From Sphingomonas sp. PP-CE-1G-424 (GTDB lineage Bacteria; Pseudomonadota; Alphaproteobacteria; Sphingomonadales; Sphingomonadaceae), in the NCBI RefSeq assembly GCF_004341085.1, contig NZ_SLXW01000001.1, positions 930,001-994,000 on the forward strand: 64,000 bases of DNA. Direction: 5' to 3'. The position numbers and the translations under genes were made by a program. Of the stretch, positions 18,203 through 26,771 are shown in pieces (the stretch's first letter is position 1; each line of letters begins with the position of its first letter). The notes under the pieces were generated by a model. That model saw only the letters and a program-made list of their open reading frames with translations, was not told where the DNA came from and did no database searches.

Positions 18203-19968
18203 GCGGACTCGCGGATGACCTGGAGGAAGGCATCCCCATAGGCGTCGAGTTTCCGCGCGCCAATGCCTGATAACAGGCTGAGCTCGGCCCGCGACGATGG
18301 CCGCTGCCGCGCAATGTCACGCAACACCGAATCGTGGAAGATCACATACGGCGGAACGCCCGCTTCCTTCGCCAGATCGCGCCGCCGCACGCGCAAAGCC
18401 TCGAACAGCGGATCGTCCACGGGGTTCGGCGTAGCGCCAACCGCACCCTTCCGCCGCCGCTCGCGCTTGGGCGGAACGACGATCGACACCGCCGCCTCGC
18501 CCTTGAGGATAGCCTTCGCCGCCGGCCCGAACTCAAGCCCGCCATGCGGATTGGTGCGCAGCGCATCCTTCAGCATCAGCGCGCGCGACACAGGCTTCAG
18601 CAACGCCACCTCATCGCCATCGACGATCCCGTACACCGACAGCGCCTCATGCCCGTTCATCAGGCTCCGCTCCGACGACACCCCGGTCAGGATACCCTCG
18701 ATATACCCGACCCCGAACATCTGCCCGGTCCGGAACACCGCCGACAGGAATTTCCGCGCGGTCTCGGTCGCATCCACCGCATCAACATTACCAAGGCAAT
18801 TGTCGCAATTCCCGCAATCCTCAAGCCGTTCCTCGCCGAAATGCTTGAGCAGGATCCGCCGCCGACATCCCGCCGTCTCGACCAGCCCGCCCATCGCGGT
18901 CAGCCGCTGGCGTTCGCCCGCCTGCCGCTCGGGCTCGACCTCGCCGATCCGCTGCCGAGCGCGCGCGAAATCCTCCGCACCCCAGAACAGATGCGCGATC
19001 GCCGGATCGCCGTCGCGTCCCGCGCGCCCCGTCTCCTGGTAATAGGCCTCGATCGATTTCGGCAGCCCGGCATGCGCCACGAACCGCACGTCGGGCTTGT
19101 CGATCCCCATCCCGAACGCGACCGTGGCGCAGATCACCATGTCCTCGCTCGCGACGAAATCCGCCTGGTTCTTCGCGCGCACCTGCGGATCGAGCCCGGC
19201 ATGATAGGCCCGCGTCGGCCGCCCGCTCCGCCCCAGCGCCTCCGCCAGCTTCTCGGTCGCCGCGCGCGTCTGCGCGTAGACGATCCCCGGTCCCGGAATC
19301 TTCTCGAGGATATCCGCGATCTGCCGATTGACGTTGTCGCGCCCCGAAATCGCATAGCGGATGTTCGGCCGGTCGAACCCGGAGACGATCAGCCCGTCCT
19401 GCGAGATCCCCAGCTGCTCGAGGATATCCGCCCGCGTATGTGCGTCCGCAGTCGCGGTCAGCGCCAGCCGTGGCACGTCGGGAAAACTGTCGAGCAACGG
19501 CCGCAGCAACCGATAGTCCGGCCGGAAATCATGCCCCCACTCGCTGACGCAATGCGCCTCGTCGATCGCAAACAAGCTGAGCTTGGCTTGGCTGAGCAGG
19601 TTGCGGAAACTCTCGTTTGAGGCCCGCTCCGGCGCAACATACAGCAGGTCCAGATCCCCCGCCCGAAACCGCGCGATCGTCTCCTCGCGGTTCGTATCGA
19701 CGCTCGTCAAAGTCGCCGCCTTGATCCCCACCGCGGTGGCAGCCCGCAACTGGTCGTGCATAAGCGCGATCAGCGGCGACACGACCACGCACGTCCCCTC
19801 CAGCATCGTCGCCGGCAACTGGTAACACAGCGACTTCCCCGCCCCCGTCGGCATCACCGCCAGCGTCCGCTGCCCCGCGAGCACCCGGTCGACGACATCG
19901 CGCTGCACGCCACGAAAATCAGGAAAGCCAAAGATGCGCTGGAGATCGGGAAGGGGGTCGAGTGCCAT
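18199..19968 (-). CDS. recQ: ATP-dependent DNA helicase RecQ
   Basis: About 589 residues with the complete RecQ layout: helicase core with Walker A TGAGKSLCYQLP, the DEAH box FAIDEAHCVSEWGHDFRP, TATADAHTR, and QETGRAGRDG; then the RQC zinc site (C..CGNCDNC); then a C-terminal HRDC domain ending SGIGARKLDAYGDAFL. It unwinds DNA for recombination repair. Start choice is open: ATGs at 20019, 19992 and 19968 are all in frame and none has a strong ribosome site; 19968 (MALDPLPDLQRIFGF) gives the usual family start. First gene of a three-gene operon. Confidence 0.95.
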   Translation of the reverse strand: MALDPLPDLQRIFGFPDFRGVQRDVVDRVLAGQRTLAVMPTGAGKSLCYQLPATMLEGTCVVVSPLIALMHDQLRAATAVGIKAATLTSVDTNREETIARFRAGDLDLLYVAPERASNESFRNLLSQAKLSLFAIDEAHCVSEWGHDFRPDYRLLRPLLDSFPDVPRLALTATADAHTRADILEQLGISQDGLIVSGFDRPNIRYAISGRDNVNRQIADILEKIPGPGIVYAQTRAATEKLAEALGRSGRPTRAYHAGLDPQVRAKNQADFVASEDMVICATVAFGMGIDKPDVRFVAHAGLPKSIEAYYQETGRAGRDGDPAIAHLFWGAEDFARARQRIGEVEPERQAGERQRLTAMGGLVETAGCRRRILLKHFGEERLEDCGNCDNCLGNVDAVDATETARKFLSAVFRTGQMFGVGYIEGILTGVSSERSLMNGHEALSVYGIVDGDEVALLKPVSRALMLKDALRTNPHGGLEFGPAAKAILKGEAAVSIVVPPKRERRRKGAVGATPNPVDDPLFEALRVRRRDLAKEAGVPPYVIFHDSVLRDIARQRPSSRAELSLLSGIGARKLDAYGDAFLQVIRESA

Positions 19969-20093
19969 TGCCAAGCGATCTAGGGCGCGCATGTCGTGGC
20001 GTCGAGGGCGCGAATACATTCATACTCGCGCGGAAAGGCGTTGCGACCCTCCAACCATGTGCGACACCCTGCGCGTGGGTTGGTGGAGATGGT

Positions 20094-21053
20094 ATGACAG
20101 GATCGATTTTGCGTGGGGGTGCCGTGGCGCTTGTGTTGATCGGCAGCGCAGCCTTTGCCGCGGATAAATCAGCGCCAGTTCGCGACGTACCCATCGACGG
20201 CATGATCTCCGCGACGATCGACGGCACGCCGGTCACGTTGCGCGTCGATCCTGGCGCTCCCGGGCTCGTCCTGATGACCACTGCCGCCGCCGAACGGCTC
20301 GGGCTGAAAGGCGGCATGATGGAGCTCGGCTATTCGGTCGGCGGGCACGGCGCGATGCAGGCCACGACGGTGCGGCCGATGACGTTCGGTAGCGCCCCCG
20401 TGAAGCGCCGGATCGGCTTTCCCAGTCGCAGAAAGGCTTCCGCCGACGGGCGCTGGATCGGGCGCGCCTATGCGACTGTCGGCGATGGGAGCATCGGGCC
20501 GGGGTCTCTGCCCGAACCCGTCGTCCGCATCGCGCTGCGCACGCCCCGTCCCGGCGAACGGACGATCGCGCTGCCGATGGTCGATGGCGGCGGGCTGTTC
20601 GGGCGGCTGTCGGGCGAGTTCGCGCAGATCGTGATCGGCGGCCAGCCCGTCCGCGTCCGCTTCGATCCCTATCACCCGCGCACCACGGTCACCGCCAACG
20701 CCGCGGCACTGATTGCCGAGGCGCAGCGCGGCACACTCACCGGCGTCGCCGAGCCAGTCGAAATCGCGTTCGGCATCACGCGGCCGGTACGGACGATGAC
20801 GCTCGCCACCCCGCTCGCGGTCGGGCCGCTGCTGCTGTCGACGCTTGGCGTCCGCACCAGCGACGTCGGCAGCGCTGCGTCTATCCCCGAAGCCGACGCA
20901 GCACCGCCCGACCCCGACGAGATCGTCGTCACCGCCAAGGGCAAGCGCGACCCCAAGCGCGACCGCCTGACGATCGGCGCCGACCTGCTCGATCGCTGCT
21001 CCACCATCGTCTTCGACAAACCCGCCAAGCAGGTCCGTCTCACCTGCGGGTAA
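20094..21053 (+). CDS. Exported retropepsin-like protein
   Basis: A 319-residue protein with a signal peptide (hydrophobic residues 5-20, AFA cut near 22). Residues 45-70 (VTLRVDPGAPGLVLMTTAAAERLGL) resemble the active-site region of bacterial retropepsin-like aspartyl proteases, where D-T/S-G is expected; here the triad reads DPG, so activity is uncertain. A second half (IVIGGQPVRVRFDPYHPRTTVTANAAALIAEA) repeats the same plan, again with D-P, consistent with an internal duplication. The start at 20094 is preceded by GGTGGAG. Divergent from recQ. A peptidase-fold protein with altered active sites is the best description. Confidence 0.6.
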   Translation: MTGSILRGGAVALVLIGSAAFAADKSAPVRDVPIDGMISATIDGTPVTLRVDPGAPGLVLMTTAAAERLGLKGGMMELGYSVGGHGAMQATTVRPMTFGSAPVKRRIGFPSRRKASADGRWIGRAYATVGDGSIGPGSLPEPVVRIALRTPRPGERTIALPMVDGGGLFGRLSGEFAQIVIGGQPVRVRFDPYHPRTTVTANAAALIAEAQRGTLTGVAEPVEIAFGITRPVRTMTLATPLAVGPLLLSTLGVRTSDVGSAASIPEADAAPPDPDEIVVTAKGKRDPKRDRLTIGADLLDRCSTIVFDKPAKQVRLTCG

Positions 21054-21151
21054 GCGCACTCGGTCGAGATCCGGCCAGTCTGTCACGGTCCGATCATGGA
21101 CCGCGACCCTCCGTGCCTGCATCCTCCCCCGTTCAATCCGGGGGGACGCGC

Positions 21152-22225
21152 ATGGAACTGAGTATCAGGCTGGCTGAGCTACAGAAGCGGACGATCGAAC
21201 ACCGCGAGGTTCTGCTGACCGAGGAAGCGGCGAAGACCGCGCTCGTCATGCCGTTCCTCCAGTCGCTCGGCTACGACGTGTTCAACCCGTCCGAAGTCGT
21301 CCCCGAATTCACCGCCGACGTCGGCACCAAGAAGGGCGAGAAGGTCGACTACGCGATCTGCGCCGGCGGGAAAGTGTCGATCCTGATCGAGTGCAAACCC
21401 TCGTCGGTGCAGCTCAACGTCAACCACGCGGGCCAGCTGTTCCGCTATTTCAGCGTCACCGATGCGCGCCTCGCGGTGCTGACCAACGGCGTCGTCTACC
21501 AATTCTATTCGGACATCGAGCGCCCGAACAAGATGGACGACAAGCCCTTCTTCACCTTCACGATGGACGCGATCAAGCCCGGCGACATCCGCACGCTCGA
21601 GAAGTTCACCAAGGCCGCATTCGACATCGACAAGATCGTCCAGGAGGCCGGCAACCTCAAGACGCAGTCGCTGATCCGTCTCGAACTGGAGAAGGAGTTC
21701 GCCGAGCCCTCCGACGAGTTCGTCCGGATGATGGCGCAGCGCGTCCATGGCGGACGCCTGACGCCCGCGATCAAGGACGGGTTCGCCAAACTCCTCGCGC
21801 CCGCGATCGCCGCGCTGATCCGCGATTTCGTCAACGAACGCCTGTCGTCCGCACTGAAGGCGTCGAGCCCGGTCGAGGACCTGCCGCCGGGGGCGTCCGA
21901 CGACCCCTCCGATGGCGACGGCATCGTCACCACGCAGGAGGAGATTTCCGGCTTCCACATCATCCAGGCGATCGCATCGCGGCTGGTCGACCCGAAACGC
22001 GTGATCGTCCGCGATGCGAAGTCGTATTGCGCGATCCTGCTCGACGACAACAACCGGAAAACGGTCGCGCGGATGCACTTCAACGGCATCACCACCAAGT
22101 ATCTCGGCATGTTCGCCGGCAAGGACGAAACGCGGCATCTGCTGTCAGACCTGACGCATATCTATCAATATCCGAGCGCGATCGAGGCAAGGTTGCGCGA
22201 ACTGGACCCATCGATCCCGGCGTAA
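21152..22225 (+). CDS. Stand-alone type I restriction HsdR-N-like protein
   Basis: A 357-residue protein. Residues 22-110 match the N-terminal nuclease domain of type I restriction R subunits: TEEAAKTALVMPFLQSLGYD, VVPEFTADVG, then a PD-(D/E)XK-type site D66 (KVDYAI) and E80-x-K82 (ILIECK), and NHAGQLFRYFSVTDARLAVLTNGVVYQFYSD. There is no helicase domain and no hsdM or hsdS neighbour. The C-terminal third (EEISGFHIIQAIASRL..) is a separate compact domain often seen with this one. Preceded by GGGGGGACGCGC before the ATG. Role in defence or repair is not established. Confidence 0.75.
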   Translation: MELSIRLAELQKRTIEHREVLLTEEAAKTALVMPFLQSLGYDVFNPSEVVPEFTADVGTKKGEKVDYAICAGGKVSILIECKPSSVQLNVNHAGQLFRYFSVTDARLAVLTNGVVYQFYSDIERPNKMDDKPFFTFTMDAIKPGDIRTLEKFTKAAFDIDKIVQEAGNLKTQSLIRLELEKEFAEPSDEFVRMMAQRVHGGRLTPAIKDGFAKLLAPAIAALIRDFVNERLSSALKASSPVEDLPPGASDDPSDGDGIVTTQEEISGFHIIQAIASRLVDPKRVIVRDAKSYCAILLDDNNRKTVARMHFNGITTKYLGMFAGKDETRHLLSDLTHIYQYPSAIEARLRELDPSIPA

Positions 22226-22282
22226 TCGCTGCCTAGCCCCCGCCGTCTGCCTCTGGTGTTCTACCCAGCACCCAAACCACAA

Positions 22283-22384
22283 CCACCCCGGCGAAGGCCG
22301 GGGCCCAAGTGGAAAGGTGGCAATAACGACGCGGTGCCCTCCGTTAGCAACGTCCCCAATTGGGCCCCGGCCTTCGCCGGGGTG
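22283..22384. repeat. Palindromic repeat, family A
   Basis: Arms ccaccccggcgaaggccgg and ccggccttcgccggggtgg with cccaagtgg and ccaattggg boxes. Lies between the convergent HsdR-N-like and ABC exporter genes. Confidence 0.9.
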
Positions 22385-22432
22385 GGAGTCAGATGGGGGA
22401 ACGCACAAGTTCCGAGAAGCTGCCGCAAGCTT

Positions 22433-22490
22433 GTTTCCCCGCGAAGGCGGGGATCCAGACTGGGCTCCCGGCTTCGCGGGAGAACAAGGA
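22433..22490. repeat. Palindromic repeat, family B
   Basis: Almost the same sequence as the copy at 6594, including the flank gagaacaaggaagg; one base differs in the right arm (ggcttcgc). The rest of the gap to 22624 shows nothing recognisable. Confidence 0.85.
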
Positions 22491-22624
22491 AGGGGAAGCT
22501 ATCATTCGAAAGCGGCTGCCGTACTTGCTTTACGCTATGAGCACAGAACACGTCCGACGCTGCGGGAGCGGCGTCGTGGGCGTGGGAAGCGGTGAGAACC
22601 GATGGCTACACACGGCTGCCCAAC

Positions 22625-24454
22625 CTACTCCGCCGCCAACGCCCCATCATCATCCCCCGCGCGCTCCTGCGCCTGCCGGTTCCACATCTCCGCATACACG
22701 CCACCCTGCCGCAGCAACTCGGCATGCGTCCCCTTTTCGACGATCCGCCCCGCTTCCAGCACGACGATCTGGTCCGCATGCACCACGGTGGATAGCCGGT
22801 GCGCGATCACGATCGTGGTGCGCCCGCGCTCGATCGCCTCCAGCGTATCGAGGATCTCCGCCTCGGTCCGGCTGTCCAGCGCGCTCGTCGCCTCGTCCAG
22901 GATCAGGATCGGCGGGTTCTTCAGCAGCGTCCGCGCGATCGCCACGCGCTGTTTCTCGCCGCCCGACAGCTTCAACCCACGCTCGCCCACACGCGTCTCA
23001 TACCCGAGCGGCTGGCGCTCGATAAACCCGGCGATCGCCGCGCCCTTCGCCGCAACCTCGACCTCAGGCATCTCGGCCCCCTCGCGGCCATAGGCGATGT
23101 TGTACCCGATCGTGTCGTTGAACAGCACCGTATCCTGCGGCACGATCCCGATCGCGGCGCGCAAAGACGCCTGCCGCACCTCCGAAATATCCTGCCCGTC
23201 AACGGTAATCCGCCCGCCCGTCAGGTCGTAGAACCGGTACAGCAATCGCGCGAGCGTCGACTTCCCCGCCCCCGACGGCCCAACGACAGCGAGCGTAGAC
23301 CCAGCCGGCACATCCAGCTCCAGATCGCGCAAGATCGGCCGCCCCGCGTCATATCCGAACGACACCCCCTCGAACCGCACATGCCCCGCGCTCACCGCCA
23401 GCGCAGGCGCACCCGGCGCATCGACGACCGTGGCAGGCGTATCGATCAGGTCGAACATCGCCGCCATGTCGAGCGCACCCTGCCGGATCGTGCGATACAC
23501 CATCCCCAGCAGGTCGAGCGGCCGGAACAGCTGCGCCAGTAGCGTCGACACGAACACGACGTCGCCCGCCGATGCCTCGCCCCGGCTCCACCGCCACACG
23601 ACGAACCCCATGCCGCCCGCCAGCATCACATTGGTGATCAGCGCCTGGCCGAGGTTCAGCCACGCGAGCGAATTCTCGCTCTTCACCGCCGCTTCGGAAT
23701 AGGCCGTGATCGCGCTGTCGTAGCGCCGCGCCTCGCGCTCCTCCGCGCCGAAATATTTCACCGTCTCGAAGTTCAGCAGCGAATCCACCGCATGCGCGAC
23801 CGCGCCGGTATCGAGGTCGTTCATCCGCGCGCGCAGCGCATTGCGCCAGTCGGTCACCATCCGCGTGAAAAGGATGTAGCCGACCACCATCACCACGGTC
23901 GCGACGACCAGCGGCCAGCCGAACTTGGTCCAGAACAGCCCGAGCACCAGCACCAGTTCGAACACGGTCGGCGCGATATTGAACAGCAGGAAATACAGCA
24001 TCGTATCGATGCTCTTGGTCCCGCGCTCGACCACCTTGGTGACCGCACCCGTCCGCCGCGACAGGTGAAAATCGAGACTCAGCGCATGCAGATGGCGAAA
24101 CACCTGCGCCGCCAGCCGCCGCGACGCGTCCTGCCCGACGCGCTCGAACACTGCGTTGCGCAGATTGTCGAACAGCGTCGTCCCGAACCGCGAGGCGGCG
24201 TATCCAACCACCAGCAGCACGACGAGCGTCAGCGCCCCGCGATCGTTCCCCGCCATCCGGTCGACCGCGTATTTCAGCGTGAACGCGGCGCCGAAAACCT
24301 GGATCAGCTTCGACGCGATCACGAGCAGCATCGCGACGACGATCCGCGCCTTCAGCTTGGGCTGCCCTGCCGGCCACAGGAACGGCAGGAAGCGGCGGAG
24401 CGTCGGCAGCAGAGGCTGGTCCGCGCGGGTGGAGGTGTACGTATCGGGTGGCAT
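22625..24454 (-). CDS. Atm1/MsbA-like ABC exporter (permease-ATPase fusion)
   Basis: A 609-residue half-transporter. Six membrane helices occupy about residues 35-320. The ATPase domain has Walker A GPSGAGKST, Q-loop IVPQDTVLFNDTI, signature LSGGEKQRVAIAR, Walker B ILILDEATSALD and the H-loop IAHRLST. The TM region segments LSLDFHLSRRTGAVTKVVERG and FETVKYFGAE are characteristic of the Atm1/HMT1 branch (ABCB7-like), which exports glutathione-linked sulfur species or metal conjugates in alphaproteobacteria. ATG 24454 (MPPDTYTST) was chosen over a TTG nine codons earlier; neither has a strong ribosome site. Confidence 0.9.
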   Translation of the reverse strand: MPPDTYTSTRADQPLLPTLRRFLPFLWPAGQPKLKARIVVAMLLVIASKLIQVFGAAFTLKYAVDRMAGNDRGALTLVVLLVVGYAASRFGTTLFDNLRNAVFERVGQDASRRLAAQVFRHLHALSLDFHLSRRTGAVTKVVERGTKSIDTMLYFLLFNIAPTVFELVLVLGLFWTKFGWPLVVATVVMVVGYILFTRMVTDWRNALRARMNDLDTGAVAHAVDSLLNFETVKYFGAEEREARRYDSAITAYSEAAVKSENSLAWLNLGQALITNVMLAGGMGFVVWRWSRGEASAGDVVFVSTLLAQLFRPLDLLGMVYRTIRQGALDMAAMFDLIDTPATVVDAPGAPALAVSAGHVRFEGVSFGYDAGRPILRDLELDVPAGSTLAVVGPSGAGKSTLARLLYRFYDLTGGRITVDGQDISEVRQASLRAAIGIVPQDTVLFNDTIGYNIAYGREGAEMPEVEVAAKGAAIAGFIERQPLGYETRVGERGLKLSGGEKQRVAIARTLLKNPPILILDEATSALDSRTEAEILDTLEAIERGRTTIVIAHRLSTVVHADQIVVLEAGRIVEKGTHAELLRQGGVYAEMWNRQAQERAGDDDGALAAE

Positions 24455-24587
24455 GGATCGAAGCGATGTAGGCGTAGTCAAGCCCCGGCGAAAGCAGTTG
24501 GGGGAACAATCCTGCCACTTCGTCGCTTTTGTTATCGTGTCCGATGTCGGGCACGTCGCCTGCCACCGCGCGCCACTGGAGAATGAA

Positions 24588-24818
24588 ATGGAACCGCTGT
24601 TCTACGTCATGGCCATCATGGGCTGCGGTGACGGCAATTTGAACTGCATCGAGGCGCGGGTGATCCCGGCGCGGTACGAGACGATGGCGCAGTGCCGAGC
24701 GGCGTTGCCCGATCAGCTGGCGCAGAACACAGACGTTCCGTATCCAATGATCGGCGCTAACTGCCGTGCTCAGGGCCAGTTGATGGCGAAGACCGGCAAG
24801 GTAAAGTCGCAGGGCTAA
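24588..24818 (+). CDS. Small conserved hypothetical protein
   Basis: A 76-residue protein beginning MEPLFYVMAIMGCGDG, with GGAG seven bases before the ATG. Four cysteines (C13, C20, C36, C59) and the spacing ..CIEARVIPARYETMAQCRAALP suggest one or two disulfides. I recall similar small proteins in sphingomonads but know no function. The short hydrophobic start could act as a weak signal. The longer frame upstream runs antisense through the ABC exporter and is not used. Confidence 0.6.
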   Translation: MEPLFYVMAIMGCGDGNLNCIEARVIPARYETMAQCRAALPDQLAQNTDVPYPMIGANCRAQGQLMAKTGKVKSQG

Positions 24819-24822
24819 ACTG

Positions 24823-24876
24823 TTCCCCGCGCAGGCGGGGACCCAGACTGGACTCCCGCCTTCGCGGGAGAACAAG
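24823..24876. repeat. Palindromic repeat, family B
   Basis: Arms ttccccgcgcaggcgggga and tcccgccttcgcgggagaa, one mismatch relative to the family (gcag for gaag). Between the small hypothetical gene and crtB, which converge. Confidence 0.85.
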
Positions 24877-24890
24877 CTAGACGCCGGTAA

Positions 24891-25838
24891 TCAGCGAGGC
24901 CGCGTCCACAGCCGGGCGTCTCGTACCGTGCGTGGATACAGTTTTTCCCGCCGAGCCGCCTCCCGCGCCGCCGTTGCGATAAACCCCAGCTTCTGCATCC
25001 CCGACGTCGTCACCCGGTGATCCCACGCATGCTCCCCACGCGCCGCCACGGTCCGTCCGATCGCCCCATAAATCCCCGCCGCCGACAACACTGCCCAGGC
25101 CGATCGAAACGACAGCGCCGGCGTCCCCTCCCGCGCACTAGCCTCGAACGCCGCAGCCCGATCCGCCATCCGCTTCGTCAACACCGCGAGCCGTGAGCGA
25201 AACGGCGGTTTCATGTGCTGCCCCGGCGGAAAGTCCATCTCGACCAACCACTCCTCGGGCAGATAGCACCGCCCGACCCGGTCATCCTCCTCGACATCGC
25301 GCGCGATATTGGCGAGCTGAAACGCCATTCCCAGGTCGCACGCGCGATCGAGCGTATCCTCGTCGTCGGGATCGACGCCCATCGCGATCGCCATCATGCA
25401 CCCGACGACGCCCGCGACATGGTAGCAATATTTGTAGAGGTCGTTCTCGGATCGCGGCCGCCACTCGCGCGCATCCAGCGCAAACCCCTCGACCAGATCG
25501 CGCGCGAACCGCTTCGGCAGCCGCGTTTCGGCCGCGAAGATCCTGAGCGCATCGAACGCCGGCTCGCCAACGACCTCGCCAGCTAGCGCCTGCTCAGTCA
25601 TGGCCGACAACTGCACCAACCGCGCCGGCGCGTCGTCGACCACGGTCATCCCGTGCCCATGATCCTGCCCATCGGCGATATCGTCGCACCGCCGGCACCA
25701 CGCGTACAACAGCCACGCGCGCTCGCGCGTCGGTTTGTCGAACAACAGGCTGGCAGCGGCAAAGCTCTTCGACCCGCGCGAGATCGACTCATGCGCGGTA
25801 GCGACGATCGCCTCGCGCGAGGGGACGGGGTGGGTCAC
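24891..25838 (-). CDS. crtB: Phytoene synthase
   Basis: A 315-residue trans-isoprenyl transferase that joins two geranylgeranyl diphosphates into phytoene, the first committed carotenoid step. The two magnesium-binding aspartate motifs are RRCDDIADG (D52, D56) and QLANIARDVEEDD near residue 180; RCYLPEEWL and AIYGAIG-like segments (GIYGAIGRTV) complete the family pattern. Starts at GTG 25838, with GGGGGGTAGGTC just before it. Together with crtI and crtY it makes beta-carotene, the precursor of sphingomonad yellow pigments; crtZ and crtG are not in this window. Confidence 0.93.
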   Translation of the reverse strand: MTHPVPSREAIVATAHESISRGSKSFAAASLLFDKPTRERAWLLYAWCRRCDDIADGQDHGHGMTVVDDAPARLVQLSAMTEQALAGEVVGEPAFDALRIFAAETRLPKRFARDLVEGFALDAREWRPRSENDLYKYCYHVAGVVGCMMAIAMGVDPDDEDTLDRACDLGMAFQLANIARDVEEDDRVGRCYLPEEWLVEMDFPPGQHMKPPFRSRLAVLTKRMADRAAAFEASAREGTPALSFRSAWAVLSAAGIYGAIGRTVAARGEHAWDHRVTTSGMQKLGFIATAAREAARREKLYPRTVRDARLWTRPR

Positions 25839-25872
25839 GACCTACCCCCCAGCGCTACCACCATTGCAGGCA

Positions 25873-25976
25873 CCACCCCGGCGAAGGCCGGGGCCCAATT
25901 GGAAAGGTTGAAGTAACTGTGCGCAACGCAAACCAATTCACGGCCCTCAATTGGGCCCCGGCCTCCGCCGGGGTGG
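25873..25976. repeat. Palindromic repeat, family A
   Basis: Arms ccaccccggcgaaggccgg and ccggcctccgccggggtgg with cccaattgg and caattgggc boxes; it separates crtB from the LOG gene and so may limit read-through between them. Confidence 0.9.
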
Positions 25977-26007
25977 AGCAGGGTGTCGGGGTGCGATCCG
26001 AAGACCC

Positions 26008-26589
26008 TCACAAATCCGACGCGTTCATCCGCACGATCGGCTGCGTCGGCACATGCTCCGCCATCCGGTCGAGCAGTACGTCCAGCGTATCCGCCACGAT
26101 CAGCAGATCCCGGTGCTGCGGCCGCAAGAACCCAACCTCACCCATCTTCTCCCAGAACGCGATCAGGTGATCGTAATACCCAGCGGTATTCAGCAGTCCG
26201 ACCGGATCCGCATGATAGCCAAGCTGCGCCCAACTCAGCGCCTCCCAAAGCTCGTCCATCGTCCCCGTTCCGCCCGGAATCGTCACGAACCCGTCGGACA
26301 GGTCGGTGAACATCTGCTTGCGCTGATGCATGCCGCTGACGACGTGCAACTCGGTCAGCCCCCGATGCGCGACCTCGGCATCGACCAGCGCCTGCGGAAT
26401 GACGCCGATAACCTCGCCGCCGCCCTCAAGCGCGCCATCCGCGATCGCACCCATCAGCCCGGTCCGCCCGCCGCCATAAACGAGGCCAATCCCCCGCTCG
26501 GCGAACGTCCGCCCGAGCGCGCGCGCGGCCTCGATATAGATAGGATCAGCCGGCGTTGCCGACCCGCAATACACAGCAAGTCTCTTCAT
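26008..26589 (-). CDS. LOG family (TIGR00730) Rossmann-fold protein
   Basis: A 193-residue protein of the lysine-decarboxylase-like / cytokinin-activating family. Motifs: VYCGSATPADPIYIEAARALG at the N-terminus, LVYGGGRTGLMGAIADGAL, MHQRKQMF, and the diagnostic PGGTGTMDEL followed by WAQLG. Plant and some bacterial members are cytokinin riboside 5'-monophosphate phosphoribohydrolases; others are nucleotide monophosphate N-glycosidases. It lies between crtI and crtB on the same strand, with repeats on both sides, so it need not belong functionally to the carotenoid set. Confidence 0.9.
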   Translation of the reverse strand: MKRLAVYCGSATPADPIYIEAARALGRTFAERGIGLVYGGGRTGLMGAIADGALEGGGEVIGVIPQALVDAEVAHRGLTELHVVSGMHQRKQMFTDLSDGFVTIPGGTGTMDELWEALSWAQLGYHADPVGLLNTAGYYDHLIAFWEKMGEVGFLRPQHRDLLIVADTLDVLLDRMAEHVPTQPIVRMNASDL

Positions 26590-26636
26590 CCTGCACCGCT
26601 AGGGGATGGCGGCGGGCGGCTGCAAGAAAAGATTTT

Positions 26637-26768
26637 GTTCGCGCAGAGGCGCAGAGAGCGCGGAGGAGAATCGCCCGGGACGGGCATCAACATTCCCCCC
26701 AACTTGGCGGAAAGTCGCTCCGCGACACGCGCAACACCTCAGCGTCCTCTGCGCCTCTGCGCGAAAAA
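26637..26768. repeat. Palindromic repeat, family H
   Basis: Arms ttcgcgcagaggcgcagaga and ..ctctgcgcctctgcgcgaa, with inner gcgcggagga and cctcagcgt boxes. Between crtI and the LOG gene. A relative lies at 47850. Confidence 0.8.
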
Positions 26769-26771
26769 TTC

